Of a DNA stretch of 64,000 nucleotides, positions 1 through 7,191 are shown one piece after another. The stretch is from the NCBI GenBank assembly GCA_900545175.1, contig UQYF01000002.1:62001-126000 (forward strand). Direction: 5' to 3'. The stretch's first letter is position 1; the number at the start of each line of letters is the position of its first letter. The notes beneath the pieces are model-generated. The model searched no databases, had not been told where the DNA came from, and saw only the letters and a list, made by a program, of their open reading frames with translations. Origin of the DNA: an uncultured Eubacteriales bacterium. Lineage in GTDB: Bacteria; Bacillota; Clostridia; Lachnospirales; Lachnospiraceae. The translations under genes were made by a program, and so were the position numbers.

Positions 1-289
1 CTGTGTCCGTATTCATATCGTATACCGCATAGATAACCGCCGCCGCTCCTATAACTATATCCGTAATGGCAAATATTCTATACAGTGATACTCTCTTATT
101 TATAGCTTGGGCAGCACAACATGAAATAAGACATATTGTCGCAAACGAACATGTCACTGCCGCTGCTACAAGTATTAACTCTAAATTCGATGGATTTATG
201 AATATTTCCGTAAACCACAGCACCGCCGATAATATTATAAAAACTATAGTTATACTTAAAATTCGCGAAATCTTAGTCATATCAGGCAT
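1..289 (-). CDS. Membrane protein, 3' end outside the window
   Basis: A minus-strand frame opens at the ATG at 289 (MPDMTKIS...) and runs without a stop to the window edge, giving at least 96 residues. It is not recognised. It holds three hydrophobic stretches: about residues 10-30, 38-60 and 75-95, with a basic NKR loop near residue 68. The start has an AGAGAG sequence upstream and a second in-frame ATG three codons later. Hydrophobic pattern, start signal and lack of stops favour this frame over the plus-strand frame at 66-359 that it covers. The product is probably a small integral membrane protein. Function unknown. Confidence 0.6.
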   Translation of the reverse strand, partial: MPDMTKISRILSITIVFIILSAVLWFTEIFINPSNLELILVAAAVTCSFATICLISCCAAQAINKRVSLYRIFAITDIVIGAAAVIYAVYDMNTDT

Positions 290-363
290 ACACCGCTTTC
301 TCTCTGAATTATATCTGCAATGCATACATTATAACTTAAAAACGAATCCATATCCATAATATT

Positions 364-392
364 ATCATATTTTATATAATACGAATTTTCAA
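364..392 (-). promoter_or_regulatory. Possible promoter of the membrane protein at 289
   Basis: On the minus strand TTGAAA (392-387) and TATGAT (369-364) are separated by 17 bp, about 75 bp upstream of the ATG at 289. The region is very A+T-rich, so chance matches are likely. Confidence 0.35.
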
Positions 393-411
393 CAAAATTT
401 TCTATTATAAC

Positions 412-447
412 AAAAGCAGGTATCCGGCTTTTACACCGGATACCTGC
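412..447 (-). terminator. Rho-independent terminator of hsp20
   Basis: A perfect 12-bp stem (GCAGGTATCCGG at 416-427, its complement at 436-447) with an 8-nt loop is followed on the minus strand by TTTTG. It lies 20 bp past the hsp20 stop. Confidence 0.85.
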
Positions 448-466
448 TCTCTAAGCGTATATTTTA

Positions 467-925
467 TTAATCTTCAATAGCTATATACTTATTGTTCTCA
501 ACCTTCTTTACTTCCTTCTTAGGAATATCAAGCCTTAAGATACCATGTCTGAAGCTTGCCTTAATCTCATCCTGTGTCACAGCTTCTCCTACATAAAAGC
601 TTCTCTCACATGAGCCGGCATAGCGCTCCTTGCGGATATACTTGCCTTCCTTGTTCTGCTCATCCTTATCAAGACCTTTAGCAGCCCTGATTGTAATATA
701 GCCATTGTCAAGCTCTACTGTAACTTCATCCTTCTTAAATCCAGGAAGATCCATCTCAAGCTCATAGCCATCATCGGTTTCCTTTATATCTGTATTCATC
801 ACATTTTTAGCTCTGTGACCGTACAGCTTTTTCTGTGCTCTGTCAAGCTCTCTTTCTCCGAAGAAATCACCATCAAACAAATCATCAAACATATTGTTAG
901 CTCCAAAAATACTAGGCATCAACAT
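467..925 (-). CDS. Hsp20/alpha-crystallin small heat-shock protein
   Basis: A 152-residue ATP-independent chaperone that holds unfolding proteins in the cytoplasm. The alpha-crystallin domain spans roughly residues 40-140: it opens with the DLPGFKKDEVTVEL-type strand pair and ends with the conserved GILRLDIPK segment, where the dimer-interface strand closes. The N-terminus is short and variable (MLMPSIFGANNMFDDLFDGD), as is usual for the family. The ATG at 925 has AAAGGA 8-9 nt upstream; an in-frame ATG two codons later is a weaker alternative. The gene is monocistronic, with its own promoter, CIRCE operator and terminator, so it is predicted to be induced by heat through HrcA. Confidence 0.93.
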   Translation of the reverse strand: MLMPSIFGANNMFDDLFDGDFFGERELDRAQKKLYGHRAKNVMNTDIKETDDGYELEMDLPGFKKDEVTVELDNGYITIRAAKGLDKDEQNKEGKYIRKERYAGSCERSFYVGEAVTQDEIKASFRHGILRLDIPKKEVKKVENNKYIAIED

Positions 926-1027
926 AAGTCATCATCCTTTCTTCTCTCTAAAGCTTTGATGTCATATTGTTTTCAATCACTTTGACAAGTGGAAGATTTT
1001 CTTTTTCTCTTCCCTTGTTCTGAATAC

Positions 1028-1056
1028 GTTATACATCTGTTGTTAGCACTTGTCAA
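1028..1056 (-). promoter_or_regulatory. Sigma-A promoter of hsp20
   Basis: A perfect TTGACA (1056-1051) and TATAAC (1033-1028) are spaced by 17 bp on the minus strand, about 100 bp upstream of the hsp20 ATG. The -35 hexamer lies inside the CIRCE inverted repeat. Confidence 0.75.
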
Positions 1057-1069
1057 TAGAGAGTGATAA
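1043..1069. promoter_or_regulatory. CIRCE element (HrcA operator)
   Basis: TTAGCACTT, a 9-nt spacer, then GAGTGATAA. This matches the CIRCE consensus TTAGCACTC-N9-GAGTGCTAA at 16 of 18 arm positions with the exact spacer. It overlaps the -35 box of hsp20, so bound HrcA should block RNA polymerase. No hrcA gene lies in the window. Confidence 0.85.
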
Positions 1070-1142
1070 TGTTTAATAATTTCTTTATAATCATAATATT
1101 TCATTCATATTTTTTATATTTTTATTATTTTCTGGCGTAATA

Positions 1143-2600
1143 TTATGCATTTAATCCGGCGGTAAAACCGCTGCTCCATGCCCATTGCAGGTTGTATCCT
1201 CCGCAGCAGCCATCGACATCCAACACTTCACCGCAAAAATACAGTCCCTCGCATAGCTTAGACTCCATAGTGTCAATATTCACTTCGTCAAGACGAACAC
1301 CGCCACTGCACACTTGGGCAAAGGCAACACCTTTAGATTGTACTATCTTTACTGTAAAGTGCTTTAACATTTTCACAAGCTCCGTAGTCTTTCCGGATGA
1401 CTGCTTAATAATCAGATTCATCAGCTTTTTATTTACCAGCCCTGTAAGAAAATCGACCAACATGCTCAAGTCATGCTGCTGGACTGCTTCTCGTTTACGC
1501 ATGGACTTTTGCATATCGGATTTAATCTTATCTATGTAGGATGTAAGCTCCGCTTCGGAATATTCCGGCATAAAATCAAGCTCTGCCGTAACCTTCCTTC
1601 CCACTTCAAGCGCCGCCACCGCATAGCGGCTCACCTGAAATACAGGTATTCCAGATATGCCGTTGTCTGTAAGCTGAATCTCACCTTGGTCAGAAGCAGC
1701 GTACTTATTGTCAATAAAAAGCTTTACACTGCCCTTTGCGCGCACACCGGAAATCTCTTTAAAGAACCTCTCCTCGCAGCCTAATGCAACAAGTGCCGGA
1801 ATAGGCTTCACAATGTGATGTCCGAAGCTGCGTGCTATGTTATAGCCTAACTCGCAATTATATTCATGAGCTCCTGCATTTTTACCGCCTGATATTCCCT
1901 GATTGCATACACCTCCTGCTGCCGAGCCTGTTGCAACGATAACTTTTTCACATACACATAAAAATTTTTCTGTCTGAAATAAGCCATCAATGTCAGCAGC
2001 AGAATTTGTTTTTTTATTATTGTTTTTTTCTTTATCGGAACCGCTGCTATTTTTATTACCGCCCTTGCTCTTTTTAGCGTCCGCTCTTGAATTCTCTGCC
2101 TGAGTATCTCTTATAGTCCCAGAAATAATGAATTCATTGTCTTTCTTTTTCACAGAAGCTGTCTCGCAGCCGCATATCAGGTCAATCCCATATTTTGCAA
2201 GGCATTGCCTTAAACAGTCTAGCACTGATGAAGCCTGCTCACTGTAGGGATATACATATCCGTCCCTGTTCCGCACAAGCATTCCTTCTTCACGAAAAAA
2301 ATCAGTGACAGCCTTAGAATCAAAGCGGTCTATCAGACTTATGATATCTTCTGTACTTCCGCTGTCAGTATGATAACAGCTCTCATCAAGTCTATAGTTA
2401 GTGAGATTGCATTTGCCGTTTCCTGTAGCTAAAATCTTCTTTCCCGGTCTTGGCAGTACTTCAAGAAGAGCAACTCTTTTATACCTGCCATAGTACGCAC
2501 GTCCACCATTTCTTTCTTCACTGCCGCTTTTTTTTGCTGCCTGTATAGCTGCCATCATGCCGGATGCTCCGGCTCCAATCACAACAACATCATATTTCAT
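1143..2600 (-). CDS. HI0933/BaiN-type FAD-dependent oxidoreductase
   Basis: A 485-residue flavoprotein of the HI0933 (YhiN/BaiN-like) family, whose physiological substrate is mostly unknown. The FAD dinucleotide motif GAGASG is at residues 9-14, the family motif GNGKCNLTN at 60-68, an ATGSAAGG motif near 223-230, and the C-terminal CGGYNLQWAWSSG signature closes the fold. It is about 70 residues longer than usual. The excess is an insert around 24-40 and a Lys/Asn/Ser-rich low-complexity stretch at about 168-205, which looks like a surface loop. The start codon overlaps the stop of the gene upstream by 4 nt, so translation is probably coupled. It is last in the yqfC-to-flavoprotein operon. 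Confidence 0.85.
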   Translation of the reverse strand: MKYDVVVIGAGASGMMAAIQAAKKSGSEERNGGRAYYGRYKRVALLEVLPRPGKKILATGNGKCNLTNYRLDESCYHTDSGSTEDIISLIDRFDSKAVTDFFREEGMLVRNRDGYVYPYSEQASSVLDCLRQCLAKYGIDLICGCETASVKKKDNEFIISGTIRDTQAENSRADAKKSKGGNKNSSGSDKEKNNNKKTNSAADIDGLFQTEKFLCVCEKVIVATGSAAGGVCNQGISGGKNAGAHEYNCELGYNIARSFGHHIVKPIPALVALGCEERFFKEISGVRAKGSVKLFIDNKYAASDQGEIQLTDNGISGIPVFQVSRYAVAALEVGRKVTAELDFMPEYSEAELTSYIDKIKSDMQKSMRKREAVQQHDLSMLVDFLTGLVNKKLMNLIIKQSSGKTTELVKMLKHFTVKIVQSKGVAFAQVCSGGVRLDEVNIDTMESKLCEGLYFCGEVLDVDGCCGGYNLQWAWSSGFTAGLNA

Positions 2601-3199
2601 GAAGTGTGGTCCTCCAAAAATTCGTATAATTCTTCTAAATCTTTAACCTGCATGCCGACATATATCTCGCGCTGCAAATCTATAGGTAAATCTGTCACTT
2701 TAATGTCAGTATAGTCATATATTGTCATAAAATCTTCGTAGTAGACTACAACTCGTCCATCAAGTGCATATAAAATAAAATTCTCCGTTGCACTGTAGGT
2801 AGGCGCATCATAGCTCTTTCTGACTACAATCTTCGAAGTAGAGAACTCAACGAGATTAACAGCACATAAACCATTATCCACATCGTCATCACTGGGATTT
2901 TCCATATATTTTTTCAGCACATCTGCATATGCTTCTCTGTCAAGACCGAGAATTTCTATTGACGGAACAACCGTATAGCTTGTTGACATGTGATTATTGA
3001 TATTGTAGTTCTCTATTATAAGTTCCGTGTCCCGCTTTACAACAGCTTCATCAGACGCTGCTGCCTCGCGCGCCTCATAGTAATCCTTTGCAGGCAGAAC
3101 CTCACGATTGTTTTTTATGATAGCATAATAGCCTATACAGTAGCAGGTTACAAACAGTGTCGTAAGAGTAATAAAGCAGATAATATACAATTTCCGCAT
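2597..3199 (-). CDS. Hypothetical single-pass membrane protein
   Basis: Not recognised. From the preferred ATG at 3199 the product has 200 residues: a basic MRK start, one hydrophobic anchor at about residues 4-26 (IICFITLTTLFVTCY...), then a charged, probably extracytoplasmic domain rich in Asp, Glu and Tyr with no motif I know. The start is chosen because AAAGGA sits 8 nt upstream; the in-frame ATG at 3208 lies within that ribosome site and a further upstream start at 3250 lacks one. It lies between cdd and the flavoprotein gene and overlaps the latter by 4 nt, so the two are likely co-translated. Confidence 0.7.
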   Translation of the reverse strand: MRKLYIICFITLTTLFVTCYCIGYYAIIKNNREVLPAKDYYEAREAAASDEAVVKRDTELIIENYNINNHMSTSYTVVPSIEILGLDREAYADVLKKYMENPSDDDVDNGLCAVNLVEFSTSKIVVRKSYDAPTYSATENFILYALDGRVVVYYEDFMTIYDYTDIKVTDLPIDLQREIYVGMQVKDLEELYEFLEDHTS

Positions 3200-3304
3200 T
3201 TCGCACATCCTTTCCGCAAATTGCTTTTTAGGTAACTTTCCAAGCCGCATTAAATTAGGAATGCTCTTAATGGTTACTTTTTGTATATTGTCTGCTTTAT
3301 TTTA

Positions 3305-3703
3305 TTATTTTATTCTGTCACCGGTAAAAAAATATGGTATGGAATCAAAAAATGGTATCGAAAGTTCCCCTTCGGCCTTATCCTCTAAGTAGAGCATTCC
3401 ATCCCTGTCCATGAATTCACCGACAAACTGGCGGCATATTCCGCAAGGGTAAGCATATTCGCCAGTCGAGCAGACAACAGCTATAGCCTTAAAATGCCTT
3501 GCTCCTTCCGAAACAGCCTTGACTGCTGCTGTTCTCTCTGCACAAATAGCCGCACCATATGATGAATTCTCAATATTACAGCCTCCGAAAATTCTTCCGT
3601 CATCTGTCAGAATCGCCGCACCCACATTAAACTCTGAATATGGTGCATATGCATTATTCATATATTCTTTCGCTTTATTTATAAGCATTTCTCTCTCTGT
3701 CAT
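3305..3703 (-). CDS. cdd: Cytidine deaminase
   Basis: A 132-residue tetrameric zinc enzyme that deaminates cytidine and deoxycytidine to the uridine forms in pyrimidine salvage. The zinc ligands are Cys54 of CAE and Cys87 and Cys90 of PCGIC; Glu56 is the catalytic proton shuttle. The N-terminal FNVGAAIL segment and the GCNIENSS substrate-binding segment are intact. The ATG at 3703 is chosen because GGAGG lies 8 nt upstream; a TTG at 3718 overlaps that ribosome site. The position after ybeY is the same as in B. subtilis (phoH-ybeY-...-cdd-era). Confidence 0.95.
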   Translation of the reverse strand: MTEREMLINKAKEYMNNAYAPYSEFNVGAAILTDDGRIFGGCNIENSSYGAAICAERTAAVKAVSEGARHFKAIAVVCSTGEYAYPCGICRQFVGEFMDRDGMLYLEDKAEGELSIPFFDSIPYFFTGDRIK

Positions 3704-3728
3704 ATCGATATCCTCCAACTTGTATATA

Positions 3729-4226
3729 TTAGTCTCTGGTTATCCCTATAGCTGCAAGGATTTCCTCCTGTCCCTTCTCCATGACAGCCGCTTCATCAGG
3801 AGTCATATGGTCATATCCGAAAAGGTGAAGCATACTGTGGGCTGTAAGGAATGCAAGCTCCCTCTTAGGTGAGTGTCCATACTTATCTGCCTGCTCATAC
3901 ACCTTCTCAACAGAAATGACAATATCACCGAGCATGAGCTCACCACTCTCAGGGTTAAAGCAGTCATCCCTATCTTCCAAAAAATCAAATTCACCTGCCT
4001 CTTCATAATCTACAAGCGGAAATGAAAGAACATCAGTAGGATTGTCAATGTTCCTGAATTCTTTGTTGATGGCATGGATTGATTCATTGTCAGTAAGAGT
4101 CACGCTCACCTCCGCCTCATAAGGACAGTTCTTGTAATTCATTGCCTGATTTATGACATCCTCTATAACCTTCTTATAGTCAAAGTCAAAATCAACATTT
4201 GTCTCCTCTTCAATAGTAATAGTCAT
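3729..4226 (-). CDS. ybeY: Endoribonuclease YbeY (rRNA maturation factor)
   Basis: A 165-residue single-strand endoribonuclease needed for 16S rRNA 3' maturation and late ribosome quality control. The metal-binding signature HSMLHLFGYDH provides His130, His134 and His140 in the H-x3-H-x5-H spacing. LSFPL at about 67-71 and GDIVIS near 100-105 are the other conserved blocks. The length is normal for the family. Its ATG has GAGGTG upstream and lies 12 nt after the phoH stop, a linkage kept in most bacteria. Confidence 0.96.
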   Translation of the reverse strand: MTITIEEETNVDFDFDYKKVIEDVINQAMNYKNCPYEAEVSVTLTDNESIHAINKEFRNIDNPTDVLSFPLVDYEEAGEFDFLEDRDDCFNPESGELMLGDIVISVEKVYEQADKYGHSPKRELAFLTAHSMLHLFGYDHMTPDEAAVMEKGQEEILAAIGITRD

Positions 4227-4238
4227 TGCTTACGCACC

Positions 4239-5279
4239 TCATTTCTTCTGCTTATCCGTCTTTACTTTTTTTCTGGCTGAGCCGTCTGAATTATTATCAG
4301 ACTGCTCCCTTACCGCCGGCTTTTTTCGATCCTCATACTCGTCATATGCCTTAACAATCTTCTGCACAAGAGGATGACGCACAACATCCGAGCTTGTCAG
4401 GCGGCATATTCCAATCTCCTCGACATGCCTAAGAACCTTCAGCGCAGTGTCAAGTCCGCTTGCCTGGTCATGCGGAAGATCCTTCTGTGTCAAATCACCT
4501 GTTATGACTACCTTTGAGCCAAAGCCTATTCTTGTCAGAAACATCTTCATCTGTGCAGGTGTTGTATTCTGCGCTTCGTCAAGAATTATAAAAGAATTGT
4601 CAAGTGTTCTTCCTCTCATATATGCAAGCGGTGCAACTTCTATGAGCCCTTTCTCCATATTGTGCTGGAAGCTGTCCGCACCCATTATCTGATAAAGTGC
4701 ATCGTACAATGGTCTTAAATATGGGTCGACCTTGCTCTGCATATCACCCGGAAGGAAGCCTAGCTTCTCACCCGCTTCAATGGCAGGTCTGGTAAGTATT
4801 ATTCTGTTTACTTCATTGTTCTTAAACGCATTGATTGCCATTGCCATCGCAAGATATGTCTTACCTGTTCCGGCAGGTCCCACTCCGAACACTATCATTC
4901 GCTTCTTAATCGCATCTATATATTCCTTCTGACCTATAGTCTTAGGCTTGATAGGCTTGCCAAGCACTGTTCTGGCAATCACGTCAGCGTCAAGCTCGGA
5001 CAATGCCTCTGCCTTATCTTCAAATGCCAGGCTGAGTGCATAGTCGACATTCTGCTCTGTTATAGCATTGCCTCTCTTTGACAATTCGAGAAGCTGTGCA
5101 AACACTGCCGCCGCTCTCTTTACAGCACTCTCCGCTCCGATAAGCTTAATCTCACTATCCCTTGCTACAATAGTTACCTTAAGCGTTCTCTCTATCTTTT
5201 TGACATAAGCATCACAGCTTCCGAAAATATTACTGCTGTGTTCTGCGGGTATATCTATTATATTCTCAATTATACTCAA
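4239..5279 (-). CDS. phoH: PhoH-family ATPase
   Basis: A 346-residue cytoplasmic P-loop ATPase related to the nucleotide-binding half of superfamily I helicases; its exact role is unsettled but it is tied to RNA metabolism with YbeY. Walker A GPAGTGKT is at about 134-141, Walker B is ILDEAQNTTPAQ, and TGDLTQKDLP is the conserved sensor region. The N-terminus carries a small alpha/beta (KH-like) part. The start is a TTG at 5279: GGGAGG lies 9 nt upstream, whereas the ATG at 5351 lies deep in yqfD and has no site. The chosen start overlaps the yqfD stop by 14 nt, implying coupling. Confidence 0.92.
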   Translation of the reverse strand: MSIIENIIDIPAEHSSNIFGSCDAYVKKIERTLKVTIVARDSEIKLIGAESAVKRAAAVFAQLLELSKRGNAITEQNVDYALSLAFEDKAEALSELDADVIARTVLGKPIKPKTIGQKEYIDAIKKRMIVFGVGPAGTGKTYLAMAMAINAFKNNEVNRIILTRPAIEAGEKLGFLPGDMQSKVDPYLRPLYDALYQIMGADSFQHNMEKGLIEVAPLAYMRGRTLDNSFIILDEAQNTTPAQMKMFLTRIGFGSKVVITGDLTQKDLPHDQASGLDTALKVLRHVEEIGICRLTSSDVVRHPLVQKIVKAYDEYEDRKKPAVREQSDNNSDGSARKKVKTDKQKK

Positions 5280-6477
5280 TCCCGATTTCCTCCCTGTCGC
5301 ACTCGGACTCAATTGCATAAACAATGCCCGACATCTGTGCCTGTTCATCATTAATTGTTATTGTAACATTATTTTCTATAATTTGAATACCCTTTTCTTG
5401 TAATTTTTCTAAATAATGTGAAAATTTTTCGTTTAAAATATATTCAAGCTCGTCATCTGTATAAACCGCTTCTGTTAACGTATACTCATTGTGATATATT
5501 GTGTCCGCACCAAGAGGAAGATAAAAATTCTGGTAAAGACACAGGCTGCTGCTGCTTGTGACAACATCCTTGTATTCATATTTTTCCCTATATACATCAA
5601 AATTAAGCTTTTTGTTAAAAAAACGAAGCTTTACACTTTTATAGCTGTTCCCTGTATACTCTTTTTTTATGTAAATGCGTTCGAGCGTATCCTTATAAGG
5701 AAACTCAACAAGCAATTTTACATCCCCATCAGCATACACGCTCTCCTGATTTATAGGCTCGGATGACTCGTTAAGCGTAATCACTACTCCGCTTATCAGG
5801 ACATCCCCTTTATGCACTTCATCGGAAGGTTTCACCACCGGTGTTCCGCTCCTTGCTATTATGCTATATACCTTGCCATCGTACCGCGCCGTCATGCTGG
5901 ACGGATTTTTTTCACTAAGCGCCCCTGTCGATGGCACTTCTGATATCTCATCATTGTTCTCTCTGACATCTATGTCTAAGGATGTACCGTGTATCGCTGC
6001 CGAAACCCATATTATATCATCAAAATCACGCCTTATCTGTGCTTCTAACATTTCACAGTCAATGTCACTTATCTTTGTTCCATATGTGATACCGTTTTCC
6101 CTTAGATATTTATATAAAGTATCATCAGAATTCGAATAATTTCCGTCAAGTCTTATATTCCAGATAAACCGTCCGAGAACAAGCATAACCGTGACAAACA
6201 AAATCACACCTGCAATAAAGAACTGATGCTTCAATATATCTCTTAACACAAACGGAAAACCTTTTTTTTGCTTAAGCTTTATATGTGGTCTTGTTTTTCT
6301 CACAACCGGCTTCAGCTTATAATAATCCTGCACAGATGTAGCAAATGTGCATTTATCGCTTTCAGGCTGTAAATCATGCACTAATATCCCTCTGTTCATG
6401 CAGAGATTAAAAAAACGCTCCGCACAAAATGAATCAACCTCTAACACCGTATAGCCCTTAACCCACAATATTCCCAT
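5266..6477 (-). CDS. yqfD: Sporulation protein YqfD
   Basis: A 403-residue membrane protein of the YqfD family, needed for efficient sporulation in B. subtilis, where it is made in the mother cell under sigma-E. Residues 1-80 form a soluble N-terminal domain with Cys-containing segments, one transmembrane helix lies at about 86-106 (FFIAGVILFVTVMLV), and the rest is extracytoplasmic. The order yqfC-yqfD-phoH-ybeY is conserved in spore formers. The ATG at 6477 is 22 nt after yqfC. The gene should follow the sigma-E-type promoter in front of yqfC. Confidence 0.9.
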   Translation of the reverse strand: MGILWVKGYTVLEVDSFCAERFFNLCMNRGILVHDLQPESDKCTFATSVQDYYKLKPVVRKTRPHIKLKQKKGFPFVLRDILKHQFFIAGVILFVTVMLVLGRFIWNIRLDGNYSNSDDTLYKYLRENGITYGTKISDIDCEMLEAQIRRDFDDIIWVSAAIHGTSLDIDVRENNDEISEVPSTGALSEKNPSSMTARYDGKVYSIIARSGTPVVKPSDEVHKGDVLISGVVITLNESSEPINQESVYADGDVKLLVEFPYKDTLERIYIKKEYTGNSYKSVKLRFFNKKLNFDVYREKYEYKDVVTSSSSLCLYQNFYLPLGADTIYHNEYTLTEAVYTDDELEYILNEKFSHYLEKLQEKGIQIIENNVTITINDEQAQMSGIVYAIESECDREEIGIEYN

Positions 6478-6499
6478 ACTCTCCCCGATTCCGACAAGG

Positions 6500-6760
6500 C
6501 TACTTTAATTGTATTGCCTTTAACTCTCCCCGAATCATTATTTCGCTGTCGCCATAGTATTCCACATACATGCGCTCTCCTGTGACCACTATAAAGCCAT
6601 TCCTTACTCTCAGCTTTAACTGCTTATCGCTCAGCTCCTTCACCGCCTCAACTCCCTCAACGAACAACTGTCCGTTACCTACCGTGGTAAGATTATACTC
6701 CTTACAAACCGCATCCTTTGGGATAAACATTGCTTCAAAAAGCTTTTCTTTACTTCTCAT
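6500..6760 (-). CDS. yqfC: Sporulation protein YqfC (YabP/YqfC family)
   Basis: An 86-residue small beta-rich protein of the YabP/YqfC family, expressed in the mother cell during sporulation. The family pattern is visible: a short basic N-terminus, then strand-turn motifs such as FVEGVEAVKELS and RVRNGFIVVTGERM, ending in IRGELKAIQL. The ATG at 6760 is taken as start; a GTG two codons earlier is possible, and the GAGGTG in front fits either imperfectly. It heads the operon running to the flavoprotein gene at 1143. Confidence 0.85.
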   Translation of the reverse strand: MRSKEKLFEAMFIPKDAVCKEYNLTTVGNGQLFVEGVEAVKELSDKQLKLRVRNGFIVVTGERMYVEYYGDSEIMIRGELKAIQLK

Positions 6761-6789
6761 CCTCACCTCATGCGGTAAATTATCACTTT

Positions 6790-6819
6790 ATAATATGAAA
6801 AACAGCAAAAAAATATGAC
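6790..6819 (-). promoter_or_regulatory. Predicted sigma-E promoter of the yqfC operon
   Basis: On the minus strand GTCATATT (6819-6812) matches the sigma-E -35 consensus GKCATATT exactly. CATATTAT (6797-6790), 14 bp downstream, matches CATACAMT at 6 of 8 positions. The start codon of yqfC is about 30 bp further. yqfC and yqfD are sigma-E genes in B. subtilis, so position and biology agree. Confidence 0.65.
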
Positions 6820-6842
6820 AGACGCATAACACGTCTGTCATA
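6807..6842 (-). terminator. Rho-independent terminator of rpsU
   Basis: A perfect 11-bp stem (TATGACAGACG at 6814-6824, complement at 6832-6842) with a 7-nt loop is followed on the minus strand by seven T. It overlaps the sigma-E -35 box of the next operon. Confidence 0.88.
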
Positions 6843-6891
6843 AAATACACTTGTACTTCATCAATAACTATATTGACTCAATATACAATTA

Positions 6892-7068
6892 TTAGTTGAA
6901 CTTACGCTTTCTAGCAGCCTCTGACTTCTTCTTACGCTTAACGCTAGGCTTCTCGTAATGCTCTCTCTTGCGAATCTCCTGCTGGATACCTGCCTTAGCA
7001 CAGTTTCTCTTGAATCTGCGTAATGCACTATCTAAAGACTCATTCTCTTTAACGATTACATTTGACAT
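6892..7068 (-). CDS. rpsU: 30S ribosomal protein S21
   Basis: A 58-residue basic protein of the small ribosomal subunit, acting near the 3' end of 16S rRNA during initiation. Translation gives MSNVIVKENESLDSALRRFK at the start and a Lys/Arg-rich tail ending in RKRKFN, the standard S21 pattern and length. GGAGGGAGG lies upstream of the ATG. It stands alone between its own promoter and terminator, downstream of alaS. Confidence 0.97.
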   Translation of the reverse strand: MSNVIVKENESLDSALRRFKRNCAKAGIQQEIRKREHYEKPSVKRKKKSEAARKRKFN

Positions 7069-7137
7069 AGCTCACACCTGACCTCCCTCCAGTTGTAAAT
7101 TGTGCTTCAACTGTTTGGGTTTTTACGCACATTAGAT

Positions 7138-7165
7138 ATTATATCATAAAAAAGCTGTACGTCAA
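7138..7165 (-). promoter_or_regulatory. Sigma-A promoter of rpsU
   Basis: TTGACG (7165-7160) and a perfect TATAAT (7143-7138) are spaced by 16 bp, 70 bp upstream of the rpsU ATG. Confidence 0.75.
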
Positions 7166-7191
7166 CTCTTTTTTTAATTTTTTCTAAATTT

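Noticed and set aside
66..359. Plus-strand frame of 97 residues at the window start
   Set aside because: It is opposite a better minus-strand frame with a ribosome site and three membrane helices; no ribosome site or family signal on plus.
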